DNA of 64,000 bases, from contig NW_008805071.1 of assembly GCF_000004825.1 (NCBI RefSeq), forward strand, positions 806,001-870,000, in the 5' to 3' direction. Position 1 is the first letter of the stretch, and each line of letters begins with the position of its first letter. The notes under the pieces are model-generated. The model saw only the letters and a program-made list of their open reading frames with translations. It had not been told where the DNA came from and did not search any database. A program made the translations under genes and the position numbers. This DNA is from Heterostelium album PN500 (lineage: Eukaryota > Evosea > Eumycetozoa > Acytosteliales > Acytosteliaceae). This document shows, piece after piece, positions 12,101 through 24,643 of this stretch.

Positions 12101-15100
12101 CCACCACCCAATGCAGTCTTGGAGGTGTAGTCACCAAGACAAATATGAGTATCGTTGAAAGCAATGTAACTTTTATCGACATCCGATTTCCATTGTGAAA
12201 GTTTAGCTGGAATGTTGTTCTTTGAGACAAAGTCAGGTGAGAGTTTAGTCTCGATAATACCGATTGCACCGGCTGGTAATTTGTATTTCGATGGCAATGT
12301 AATGGACAATGGCAACAATCCAACTGGTGGGAATATACTTTGTTTGAATCCAGATGAGAGGAATACTCCTGACGACCAACTTGGTGAGGTGTAGCTAACC
12401 AATGAACTTGTGTCGAACAATGGTGTGAGAAGGTTGACCGTACCAGTGTTGTATCTGTTACTTGAGTAGACAAATGGACGCAATACTTCAATGGCATTGA
12501 TAATATCGGTGGAATCAGTGAATCCATTACACAAGAAGGAGTGACCGAATGAATAGTCGTCGGTTTGAGTTGGTCTGAGACGATAGTCATTTGGGAGCCA
12601 GCTATCGGGATAGTCAGATGGCAACTTGAAGCCGTCGGAAGTTGGGACTGGGAAACCTTCCATTGAGTGTTTAATGTGGAATCCAGGTGAATAGGTGGCA
12701 TTGAAATAGGTCTGTGCAACAAGGAGACCTTTACCAAGTGATTTGTTGATGTTGGCAGTTCCGTTGACCGATCTGGCGAGCTGTCCTGATAAATCATCGA
12801 ACCATGGGTGATCGTTGTATGCAACGTATCCATTGTGTGTATTTGAATCTTGTTTGACTTGGTTCAATGTCAATGCCAAACAACTGGAGCTGGATGAAAT
12901 TGAATTGAAATATTGTGCACTCGTTGAAGCGCTATCAAAGTAGATGTACGATTGTGATTGTGGAATCTTTCTGATGAACCACCATGATACTGGTGCACCA
13001 CTTGAAGAGAGACAAGAGAGTGGTCTGTCAAGAACAGCGAATGGAGTGGAGTTGGATTGAAGTTGATTGGAATGGAATTCAACTTGGTAGGAACCAACTG
13101 GCAACATATCAACTCTACAAATAACCTGAGTGTGGTTTAATTCTAAGACTGAACAAAAACGATTGACTTGGTCATTCTTGATATAAACCTCACCGAAACC
13201 GTCGGAATTGTCAAAGTTTTGACCGTAGAGGGTAATTGTGATTGTGTCACTATCGTCGTGGTATACATAGGATGGTGAGACGTAGTTGACTGGGAATGGA
13301 TTGATGTATTCAATGTACTTGGTGTTTGATACTGCCTCGTAGTTGTATACATTGACTGGACGAATTCCCGGTGATGTTACATCTGGCATCTCACAGAAAA
13401 CATAGTAGGAGTTGATGATATAAGGAGAACAATCGTATTCACCAACTTTAACGGTTGAGATATCTGGAAGGAATCCAGTACCGTAGATGGTAACTCTCTT
13501 GTAATCATATCTGGTTTCGTAGATGTTGGCTTGGGTTGGTGATACAGTGTAAATAACTGGAGTTTGAACCTTGTATTCAATCTCAACTTGAGCGGAATTT
13601 GTTGGCTCAACGTTGAATACAGTTAAATTGTAACGACCTTGGGATAATCCTGGAACAGTTATTCTCAATATATCGAAACTAACTTGATCGATTTGCACCA
13701 AGTTGCCATTGAGCAAGACATTGACACCAGCATTCATGAAGCCTGAACCGTAGATGGCGACTGAAGTGGATTGTCCGACATATACAACAGTTGGATCGAT
13801 ATTGGAAATGAGTGGAACGATTGGATTGACATTGACGGTGATTTGGTTAGAGTTATATTGATCATTGGTGACAACGATATTCAATACTGGACTACCAGAG
13901 TTGGTTGGGATGCTGGTAAGTGGTGGTGTTTCACAAACGATGGTTGTGCTGTTGTGGAACATAACTGCACATAGAGTGTTATCGTCGAATTTGACTGTGG
14001 AGATATCGTAGAATCCAGAACCTGTCAAAGTAATGGAAACTGGATTTCCAAAGGTGACCGATGTCGGTGTGAAACTATTGATCACTGGTGGAGCAGGGAC
14101 ATACTCAACGGCGACAATATTACTCTGAACAGCACCGGTATTACCAATGGTGATATTCTTGAAACCTAATTGCTGAGAGGCAATCGAGTAGAAGATAACT
14201 TGAGTTTCAGAGACAAAGAGTGGTGTAGTTGAAACTGGTGGATTATCGAAATAGACAGTGGTGAGCTGTGGCGAAACGAAATTGAAACCAGTGACAGTGA
14301 TCTGGGTGACAGTGGTAGAGATAACTTGTGATGGGAATACGCTGTTGATTACTGCAACTGGCGATTGAACGGTAAGAGTCAAAACATTCGAATATTTACC
14401 GGCATTGCTTGCAATGACATTTCTTACACCAACCATATTTGTTGGTGGATAGTTACAAACGAAATTGTCTACAGACAATGCAGTTGGACTGCATGTGATA
14501 TTTGGATACACACTATCGTAGAAAGTGATAACAGTTGTTGCTAGAACCAAGTTAATACCGTTGATTGTAACAGAGGTTGGGACATTATTATATACAACAT
14601 TTGGTGTAATTGTATTCAAAATTGGTTGTGGGAAAGCAATTGGTATATTAAATGCATTCGATGTCTTTGGACCATTCAAAATTAATAGAGTAACCGGAAC
14701 AATGCTGGAGATAACAAAGGTTCTACATTGTATTTGAGTGGCATTGACGAAAAGAGGGTCACAAACGCCACCACCAATTTGGGCAACTGTGTAAGTGTTG
14801 ATAAAGTTTGTACCAGTAATAGTGAGCGTGGTAGATGCACCATAGGTTACCGAACTTGGTTGGACAGAGGTAACAGTTGGGACTGGTGCGTCATAGAACA
14901 AAGTAGTTGTTGCATTGGCATTGGCTGCATTTGATACTGTAATGTTTTGTGCTCCAAACGACACCAACACAATACTCTCAAATACCAATTGTGTAAAATC
15001 TAAAATGTTTGTGGCAGGCGACATTTGGTTCAAGTAGACTTTGGTGACACCGTTAACAAAGTTGTTACCAGTGATGGTTACTGGGGTTGCTACATTCATC

Positions 15101-18100
15101 AAAACAACTGATGGGCTGATAGAGGTGATCGATGGTTGCAATGGTAAAAAGTTGAAAGTCAAAGGATTCGATACCTTGTCGATATTTTTCAACTGGACAA
15201 ATTGTGGTCCAATATAAGGAGTTGATTGAACTGTACAAATAAACGTGGTGGCAGTAATGACTGGAGAGAGACAGACAAAGCTTGAGGCTGCTTCAAGAGT
15301 GGTAGTTCTAAAGTCGAATCCCGTACCAACAATTGTAACCAAATGTGCTTGATCATTGATGACGGTATCGGGTGTTATTGAAGTGATGGAAATATCTTGT
15401 GATACATAAGAAATTGACGTGGAAGCGGACAATGTTCCAGTGGTAACTCTAATTCCAACTAGACCAACTTCACCAACCAAACCTGCATAGATGATAATGG
15501 TGGTTGGAGTAATCGAAACCAATGGCATTTGAAGTGTTCCAACTTCAAATGACATAACCACTCCTGTGACACCTGGGATAAAGTTGGTACCAGTAATGGT
15601 GATTGGTGGACCCTGAACATTGATTACGGTAGTTGGACTGACTGATGAGATTGTTGGTTGTGGAGCACTATAGGTAAGTGTAACGTTGTTTGACTTGAGC
15701 AATCCGTTGGCAATTGAAATCGGTTTTGGTCCGATATAATTGAATGCCGGTGCAGTACAAACGATGGTGGTACCTGAGAGTGATATGATATTACATGCAA
15801 CACCGTCAACAGTGACAACACTTATTTGGGTGGTGAAACCATAACCGAGGATGGTTAATACAGTCGGTTGATTGGCAATCATTGATGCTGGTGCAATCGA
15901 TGTGATGAATGGCTGAGCAGCAACGTATGCAATGTTAGAGTTCCATGTGGTAGAGGGTGAGTTGCGAACGGATAATAGTACATTTCCAATGGTTGAGATG
16001 GCTGGTGCAGTAGCAACAATCAATGTCTTGCTTGGAACTTGAACGGTTACCGGTGAATTATTGATGTAGACGAGTGACATTCCAATGATGAAATTGGCAC
16101 CGACAATTGAGACAGCAGTGGTTTGATTGTTGAGAACTGACGATGGTAATATACTGGTGACAATTGGAACTAGTGGTTTAATCGAGAGTTGAACGGCATT
16201 TGAATTGATATCACCGTTTGTGACAACGACATTGACAGATGTATCAATCAATTGTGTTGGTGAATTACAAATGATTCTAGTGGCGGTTACACTCACAGTT
16301 GGACATGCAACTGCTCCAACTTTAACCGATGAGTAAGCATTCAAGAAACCACTACCAGCAATTGTAATTGGTGTAACTACATCTGGAATCTGTACGGCTG
16401 GCGAAATAGATGCTATAATCGGGGTGGAAGCAGTGTAGAGAATAAACTTATTGACCAAGATGGTTGGAGTATTACGTACGGAGAGAGTGATATTTCCTGC
16501 GTTTGGAAGCGATGGTGCAGTGATAACAATGACAGTCTTACTAACGAAAAGTGGTGTTATTTGTATATTGTTGACATAGACAGTGACCATTCCAACAACG
16601 AAATCGGCACCGATGATGGAGATAGTGGTAGTTTGATTGTTGGGAACGGTTGGTGGAGCGATGGTGTTGATTACCGGTGTGAGTGGTCTGAATATGAATG
16701 GCGATGGATTAGAGTTGACTGGACCATTGCTGACAACAACGTTGACAGTGGCATCCAAGAGTTGAGGTGGAGATTGACAGATGATCGATGTCGAAGTTAC
16801 AACTACCGGTGTACAAACCATATTTCCAACTTTGATAGTGGACATTATATTGAGGAATCCATAACCAGTGATGGTGATGGGTGTGGGCACGTCTGGTACT
16901 TGTGTGGATGGTGAAATCGAGAGGATCGAAGGTGTCGATGGAGTGTACATTATTACACCCTCAACTAACAACTGTGGTGTACTGGTAACAATAACTCTGA
17001 CAGGACCAACAATTGGAGCTGGAGACGATGTTGCTACAATCAATGTTTTGTTGATGAAAGTAATTGCTGCTGCAAGGCTATTGATGGTAACTTTAGTCAT
17101 TCCAACAACGAAATTGGTACCGGTAATTGATACTGCATTGGTTTGGTTGTTGAGAACTGTAGATGGTGTGACTTTAGTGAACGTTGGTGGTAATGGATTG
17201 ATAGAGAAACTAATGATGTTCGAGCTGACAGCACCATTAACAACCATTACAGGTACGACAGAAGCAATCAGTTGAACTGGTGCATTACAGATGATTGTGG
17301 TTGCTGATGTTGATACTGGAGTACAAATGGCAGATCCAACCTTGACAACAGAGTATGCATTCAAGAAACCATTACCGTTGATAGTAAGTGGTGTGATAAC
17401 ATCTGGTACTTGTGAAGTTGGAGAGATTGTTAAGATTCTTGGTGTGGACGCGACATAGGTGATAGTTCTGTTGGCCATCGATGTTGGTGAGGTACGAACA
17501 GACAGAGGTATTGCTCCGGCAATCGGGAATGATGGAGCGGAAGCAACGATTAATGTTGGTGTGGTCGATACCGTTGGTACTGCAACATTGTTAATGAATA
17601 CCTTGGTCATTCCATTGATGTAGTTTGTACCAACAATTGAGATAACAGTTGATTGATTGTTGAGTACGGATGTTGGCGCTACAGATGTGACGGTTGGTAG
17701 CAATGGTTTGAATGTATATGGGAAGGTATTGGAATTGACGACACCGTTGGCAACTACGATATTGACAACTGCATCAATCAGTTGAGCTCTGGAGTCACAA
17801 ATAATAGTAGTGGAAACAACACTGACTAGTGCACAAACTTGTGTTCCAACTTTTACTGTGGAAATACTGTTGAGGAATCCGCTACCAGTGATGGTAATTC
17901 GCGATACAACTTCTGGACGTTGGCTGGCTGGTGTCACTGCAGAAACGTATGGCACAGATGCAGCGTATGTCATAGTACTGTTGGCTACGAGATAGGGAAG
18001 ATTGATAACACCAACTGGAACGACTCCAATCACTGGAATCACTGGAGCATTTGTGATAATCTGTGTCTTGGTTGCACGGGTGACTGGAACTGTAATTCCA

Positions 18101-21100
18101 CGAATTTGGACTTGAGAGATACCGACTACGAAGTTGGTACCGGTAATAGTGATGACAGTAGTCTGGTTGTTGGCTACAACCGATGGTGAGATTGAAGTAA
18201 TGGTTGGCTGCAATGGCTTGAATGAAATTGGCACGGCGTTGGAGGTGAGAGCACCGTTTTTGACAACGATATTCAACACTGTGAGAACGAGTTGTGGGAG
18301 CGAATTACAGACGATTGTAGTTCCGTTGCAGCTGACAATATTACATTGGAGTGTTCCAACGGTCACTGAGGAAATACCATTGAGGAAACCACTACCTGTG
18401 AGTGTCAAGAGTGTGGGTGTGTCTGGAACTTGTCCAAGTGGATTGAGCTTTGTAATTACTGGAGTGGAAGCTGTGTAAGGGAGTGCGATGCTTGCAGTCA
18501 ACGATGTCTTGGGTGAGTTATTAACTACGACCAGAGCATTTCCAATGAGTGGAATCGATGGTGCGTTGGCAATAATCATTGTCTTGTTGATGAGGGTGGT
18601 GGGAGCGGCAACATTGTTGACAGTAACCTTAGACATTGATAGGACAAAGTCATTACCAGTGATTGTAATACTATTGGTTTGATTGTTGAGAACTGATTTC
18701 GGAGCGATCGCTGTTATAGTTGGTTTCAATGGTCTTACCAAGAATGGAATTGGATTGGATACTAAAGGACCGTTGGTAACAGTGAGATTGAAAGTTTCAT
18801 CAATGTTGAACTGTGTTTGAGCGATACAAGTGATTCGAACGTTTGTAATGGTTGTCAATGCGCAAACCAATGTACCAATCTTTACAACCGAAACACCAGC
18901 AAGGAAACCGGAACCTGTGATTGTTAAATCTGGCGATTGGTCTGGGATTTGTTGTGTTGGAGTCAAGGTTTGGATGAATGGAGTCGATGGATTGTATACG
19001 ATAGTCTTGCTGGCAGTGAGAGCTGGTGTATTACGCACGGATACAGCAACATTTCCAATGACTGGAAGCGATGGTGCGTTAACAACAATCAAGGTCTTAC
19101 TCCACTTGGTTTGGGTGACTAGAGCATTGTTAAAGTATACTTTGGTCATACCGGAAACAAAGTCAGTACCAGCGATAGATACAACAGTGGTTTGATTGTT
19201 GAGAACTGCTGCTGGTGTTATACTGGTGAACACTGGAATCAATGGTTTGATGATAAATGGGAATAAATTGGAATTGATTGCACCATTGGTTACGACAACA
19301 TTGACTGTGGCATCTAGCAATTGTGCTGGTGCATTACAGATGATTCTGGTGGCGGTTATACTTGTTGGCGGACAAATGGCTGTGCCAACCTTGATGTTTG
19401 AGTATCCATTGAGGAATCCAGTACCTGTGATAGTAATTGGTGTAACTACATCGGGTACTTTAGTGTTTGGTGTGATAGCAGTGATCACTGGAGTCGATGA
19501 ATTGTAGACAATGTTGAATTTGGCAACTAAAGCCGGTGTATTGGCAACAGAGACTGCAACATTCCCAGCGACTGCAATCGATGGTGCAAGGGCAATAATC
19601 GATGTTTTAGATACTGAAGAAGGAACTACGTTAATAGTGGAGAAGGAGATCTTAACCATGCCAACAACAAAGTTGGTACCGGTGATAGTAATTGGTGTCG
19701 ATTGATTGTTGAGAACTGATGCTGGTAGAATACTGGTAATAGTTGGCAATGTTGGTCTGATTGCAAATGCTATTAGATTCGATTTGATTGCACCGTTGGT
19801 GACAACAACATTGACCGATGCATCCAATAACTGGATTGGTGCTCGACAGATAATTCTGGTGGCTGTTACACTTACTAATGTACAAACAGGTGCTCCAACA
19901 TTCACTATTGATACTCCATTGAGGAATCCAGTACCTGTAATGGTAATTGGTGTCACCACATCAGGAATTTGAGTGTTTGGTGTAATAGATGCTATAGCTG
20001 GTGTTGAAGCGTTGTATTGGATTACTGTATTAACGATGATAGCTGGTGTATTTCTTACGGAAACTGCAACATTTCCAATGATTGGAAGTGAAGGTGTAGT
20101 GGCGACAATCAAAGTCTTTGAGATGGTGAGAGTGGATGTTTGGACGTTGTTAAAGTAGACCTTTACCATTCCAACGACAAAGTTGGTACCGGTGATGGAT
20201 ACTGTCGATGTCTGGTTGTTGAGTACACTTTTTGGTGAGAGTGCGGTGATGGTTGGTGCCAATGGTTTAATTATGAATGGAACTGCATTCGAGTTGATTG
20301 GACCGTTGGTGACTACAACGTTAACGGTGGAGTCAACCAACTGTGGTTGTGAATTACAAATGATTCTGGTGGCGGTTACACTCACGATCGGACATGCAAC
20401 TGCTCCAACTTTAACTTGCGACACACCCTGCATGAAACCACTACCAGCAATGGTAATTGGTGTCATGACATCCGGTACTTGAGTTGTTGGTGTTACGGTG
20501 GCAATGGCTGGAGTAGAGGCGGCATATGTGATGACTCCATTTGCCAAAATACTTGGAGAGTTTCTAACTGAGAGTTGAAGAGGACCGACAACTGGTAATG
20601 AAGGTGCACTGGTAACCAACAGAGTTTTGGTCGATGAAACTAGTGCTACTTGAGCGTTGTTGATATAGACTTTGACCATTCCAATAACGAAATTGGTACC
20701 GATAATAGAGATTGGTGTAGAAACGTTGTTGACTACAGTAGCTGGTGTGATAGCTGTGATGGTTGGAACCAACGGTTTGAATGTTAGTGCAACCAAGTTT
20801 GAAGCAAGTGGACCATTTGTAACAACTACATTCACTGCTGCATCGAGTAACTGTGGTTGAGAATTGCAAATAATTAGAGTTCCGGCTGTGCTGACTGGTG
20901 CACATACAACCGATCCAACTTTGACAGTCGAGTAACCATTTAAAAATCCACTACCACTAATGGTGATTCTTGTGAGTACGTCCGATGTCTGAATATTTGG
21001 TGTTATCGATGCTATTTTTGGTTGAGAAGCGGTATAGGTAATCGTTTTATCGACAAGAATAGCCGGTGAGTTACGAACTGAAAGTGTGATAACTCCGACA

Positions 21101-23348
21101 ACTGGGAGTGGTTGAGCGACTGCAGTAATTAAGTTTTTGGATTGGGTGGTCGATGGGACCAAGACTTTGTTGATGTAGACTTTAGTCATTCCATTCAGCA
21201 CGAAATTAGTACCGGTAATCGAGATTCCAGTGGTCTGGTTGTTGAGAACTGTTGCTGGTGTGATGGCGGTTACTGTTGGTGTAAGTGGCTTGATTATAAA
21301 TGGTACAACATTTGAGACAATAGGGCTGTTGGTAACAACAACATTGACTGTAGAGTCAATCAGTTGAACATTAGAGTTACAAATGATTCTGGTTGCTGTA
21401 ATGCTGACCTGAGCACAAACCAATTGTCCAACTGTGACAACGGAAACTCTCGATAAGAAACCGCTACCGGTGATAGTCAACGGGGTGACTACATCAGAGA
21501 TTTGCTGAGTTGGTGAAATCGATTGGATTACTGGTGTTGGATTTACAAATGGGATCGGTGTAGTGACAGAGTTGACCAAACCATTGGTGACAATGAGACT
21601 ACGTGTACCTGCAAGCAGAGAGGTAGGAGCTTGACAAGTCAAGAATGTCGGTGAGCTAACACCAAGAGGTGAGCACTGAAGTCCATCGATAGTAACAGTA
21701 GTGAGTCCATTAATAAAGTTTGTACCCATTACAGTTACTGGGGGACTAACTGAACCAGCAACAACTGGATTAGGTAAAATTGTATTAATGGTTGGAGTTG
21801 GTGCTATAGGTTTGTTTGGTAAAGGATTTGTATATTAATAAATAAAGAATAGAGTGATAGTTTTGTTTTTTGATTTTTAATTATACATACAAACAATTTT
21901 GAATAAAAAGGTATTTGAGGTGAGGTCAGCATTTCTGGCAACCAATGGATAGCTACCATATAAGGTTGGCTTTGACTGACAATCGATTATTGCAGTGTTG
22001 GATGCTAAAGAAACCACTGGACAAATATTACTATTGAGTGTGAATACAGTTGTCGATGGTAAAAATCCTGAACCAGAAATAGTCAATCTTGAGATAACAT
22101 TTGAAATAGCAGAACCTGGGTTTACTGTATTAATGACTGGTGCTGGATCTATTTTAGAATAAGAATCGAATTAGTCAGCAACAGAAATGATAAATAAATA
22201 AAAATTAACTTACTAGTTAAAGTGAATAGTAAGCCATTTGAGGTAAAACCTCCATTGTCAACTTGAATGACGGTACCTCCAGCTGTAATTGCTGGCTGTC
22301 CAATATAAGTTGCAGTGACTGATGTTGGTGAACATTGGTTTACAGCAAAGTATCCAGCTACGTTACGAATTTTAATGGAGACTTTGTCACATACAAACAT
22401 GTTACCATAAAGTTGAACGGAGGTATTTGAATTGACTAGAACGGTGTTGGGTGAAACGAAGGTTAATGTAGGCACGGGCATGTTCACAATCAATGGGAAA
22501 CTCTCAGCGGCGGCACCTGGATTTCTGACGACGACTGGATAGGCATTGCCACCGATTGGTAGCTGAGAGAAGCTACAGATGATCATTGTGTCAGTCACCG
22601 AAGTCACAGTGATTGGGTGGATATTGGTGAGACTGACCTGTACGTCGTTCATGAACCACTGACCGGTGATTGTCAGCACATTGTTGGTCACCTGATTCAA
22701 GCTAGTAGTAGGTGAAACATTGGAGATTCTTCCAATGGTCGGAACAAAGTTGATTTTGACACCCTGATCGACACCGATGTTGAGAGGTGTAATAATGTTT
22801 GGTAGAACATAGAGAGTGTAGTCTCCAGTGTATCGGATCTTTTCGGTTCTACAGATAATCGTTACAGAGGTAATAATCCCCACCGGGACACAAAGATTCT
22901 TGATGGTGTTGGTAGGTGTCACGATGACAACTACGGAACTCGTAGAAAATCCAGCACCTGCTACAGTGATAATTTGCTCACTGAGAGCAACAATTCGTAA
23001 AGGGGTTACACTAGTAACCGGTAATGTCGCTACAAATAATTCATAACATTAAATGAATTAAATAATGAAAAAAATTAGAATTTATAGTTTTTTTAATTTT
23101 CTTTAACAAGTATCATTTTGTAATATTACAAAATATTTGTCATTTATCTCTTCAAATTGACATATTTCAATGGCCAACCAAAAGTTAAGTTTAATTAAAC
23201 TCACACACACAAAAGAAAAGTGGTAGACAAAAATAAAAAATAAGTACTTACTTGCATTCGAAAATTGAAATTGGATAAAAATTGTAAAAACTACAAATAA
23301 AAATGAATACAGATTAGTTCTGTGATTAAGAACCTCTCGTATCTTCAT
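189..23348 (-). CDS. Giant gene A: secreted IPT/TIG - DNase II-like - mucin protein (about 7,513 aa)
   Basis: Seven exons are supported by splice sites and phase: 23252-23348, 22214-23029, 21891-22148, 8607-21803, 7502-8530, 539-7415 and 189-457. Introns are 65-222 bp. The start ATG (23346-23348) opens a signal peptide ending near FQFSNA. Then come several dozen IPT/TIG repeats of 80-90 residues, a DNase II-like domain (about residues 3,318-3,645), a degenerate metallopeptidase-like stretch (about 3,660-4,160), more IPT/TIG repeats (to about 5,500), Thr/Ser/Pro mucin repeats (about 5,500-7,080) and an SdrD/Cna-B-like region. The protein ends TTTSN with no transmembrane or GPI tail, so secretion is inferred. 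One extra G in the run at 3636-3638 breaks the frame; without it the exons total 22,542 nt, exactly 7,514 codons including the stop. Gene B is its paralogue. The function is unknown; a matrix, sheath or surface-coat role is an inference. Confidence 0.85.
1000..1595 (-). other. SdrD/Cna-B-like Ca-binding repeat region near the C-terminus of gene A
   Basis: Read on the minus strand, about 1496-1590 encodes YNDTNFNNELDENEKLLPNM followed by a beta-rich stretch ending SGIYTIDVV. This matches the D-x-N-x-D-G-x-x-D-x-x-E and prealbumin-like pattern of SdrD B and Cna-B modules. A second, weaker motif (ADGNLNGLEDSNE) lies at about 1036-1085. Dictyostelid colossins use similar modules. A calcium-stabilised stalk or matrix module is inferred. 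Confidence 0.6.
1594..6290 (-). repeat. Thr/Ser-rich mucin-like tandem repeats of gene A
   Basis: The stretch encodes Thr-rich motifs such as STTIEPTTVGTTT, TSSNPTTSSNP and TTGTTSEPITT. They are arranged in large modules of about 0.8-1.1 kb. Each module starts with a Pro-rich (A/V)PPIAPPIAPP block, read on the minus strand around 5997-6110, 5217-5295, 4370-4431, 3290-3343 and 2296-2343. Such sequence is a likely heavily O-glycosylated, extended stalk. The repeats also create very long but meaningless open frames on the plus strand. Copy number may be mis-assembled. Confidence 0.85.
10490..12000 (-). other. Degenerate metallopeptidase-like segment of gene A
   Basis: This follows the DNase II-like domain. 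It encodes in order FRALSYNVLYQL, SEALLGGLVNFVA and GWIAAYLWDLTDEEN. The spacing resembles gluzincin-type peptidases, with an HExxH helix, then a helix carrying a zinc-binding Glu, then a W-x-LWDL motif. The HExxH position has no His pair, so zinc catalysis is not expected. The family call is an inference from pattern only. Gene B has the same segment. Confidence 0.35.
12036..13031 (-). other. DNase II-like domain of gene A, catalytic His residues lost
   Basis: The domain begins at CLSSSGAPVSWW, comparable to the C-x-x-x-G-x-P-V-D-W start of DNase II. It continues through YNDHPW, HSMEGFP, FGHSFLC and ends with CLGDYTSK...GGGLAVC, all landmarks of DNase II. The two H-x-K active-site motifs are not kept: LGK (about 12,730) and VDK (about 12,170) stand in their places. 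A non-catalytic, possibly DNA-binding, domain is inferred. Confidence 0.75.
15900..21500 (-). repeat. 510-bp higher-order repeat of paired IPT/TIG domains, about 11 copies
   Basis: A motif encoding PDVVTPITITGSGFLNG recurs every 509-511 bp, for example near 16380, 16889, 17399, 17909, 18419, 19449, 19958, 20467 and 21490. Each unit (about 170 aa) carries two unlike IPT/TIG domains, one with VKVG...ATRIICNS and one with SVLNNQTT...GTNFVVGM. The array expanded by tandem duplication of the pair. Gene B keeps only about one such pair. Confidence 0.85.
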
Positions 23349-24643
23349 TTTTTTGGTATTTTTTTTTTAGAAAAAAAATTACTTTTTTTGACTGTTAACT
23401 AATCGATCAAACAAAGTCAAAAGAGATGCTTAAAAAGAAGTAATACTACAATATTAACTATTATTTACTATCTTTATCGTTCTTTTATAAAAGTGTCGAA
23501 AAAATAAATAAATTAGATAAGTCTAGAAGAAGATTAATAGTAAATAAAATATTATAATAATAAGAAAAAAAACGACAATCAATATTTAAAATTGATTAAG
23601 ACACTCTTTAATCAGATTGATTGATCAAAAATAACAATAAAACTACACAAAAAAAATAAAGTTTATAAAACAACAACAAAAAACACCAACAAACAAAAAA
23701 CCTAGATAGATATTTTAATCTCGCTCTCAACCCAAAGAAACTGATTGATTAATTCATTTATTCGCATATCAATATTTCGTCATATTGCATAAATGTGTGT
23801 ATGATTTATGAATTCAACTTGATTAAATATTGAATCGATAATCATTCATTTCATTTGCTGTTCGAACAAAAACAAAACAAAACAAAAAAAACCAACCTTT
23901 TGATCATAGCTGAAATCTATATCTTGGAAAGAGATTGGTGGTGGGTGTGTTATGATTTTAAAGTCAACATTTATTTTTATAAAAAAAAAAGAAAAATTTC
24001 AAAAAAAACGCACCAGACCAAGAGCATAAGGTCATCTTTGTTCAATCAAAGTTAAAAAACATTCAATCACAACCCAAAATCAATCAAAATCAAGTGATAC
24101 ACCGATTGAAAAATAGTTTTTGTTTCCACAAAAATAGGTCTATTTGCAAAGGTTAACTTTTGGGGCAAAAAAAAAAGTTGCCTGCACATCTTCTATCGTT
24201 AATTATCATAATAAACCACAATGAATACTAACTCTCGCACATACATAATTAATTAACCTTAAAAGTTTTTGGGTACCCAACTGCAGTTTAATCATAATTG
24301 ATTAATGTCCAAATTTAGATTAAATAGTTTAGTTGTGTGATTTTAAGCTTTTTTGTTATGACATTGATTGGCATTAGTTAGTTATAATTCATTTTATTAA
24401 TTAATTGGTGTAAATTTTAATACAAGAATAAATAGGAGTTAAATTGTTATTGTTTTTTTTAAATATTTTTCTGGATATTTGTTGATAAATTAAATAAGTT
24501 GATTGAAATTTGAAACTAACTAATAATTATAATTAATTATTATTATAACTAAATAATAATAAATAGTTAATATTAGTTGTTGTTTGTTTGTTTGTTTGTT
24601 TGTTTTGTAAATATATGATATGATATGATATGTTATGTTATGG
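23349..24643. other. Intergenic region; promoter side of gene A, 3' side of the RhoGAP gene
   Basis: About 1.3 kb of AT-rich DNA with A/T homopolymers. It contains a TTTG microsatellite at 24581-24606, an ATATG-type repeat at 24610-24640, and a 14-bp element shared with the promoter of gene B. Short open frames here have no convincing composition. I see no RNA gene. Confidence 0.6.
24157..24170 (-). promoter_or_regulatory. 14-bp element shared by the promoters of genes A and B
   Basis: The sequence cttttggggcaaaa lies about 809 bp upstream of the gene A start codon. The identical 14-mer lies at 47845-47858, about 882 bp upstream of the gene B start and in the same orientation. G-rich elements are uncommon in this AT-rich DNA. 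Its action as a binding site is inference. Confidence 0.3.
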
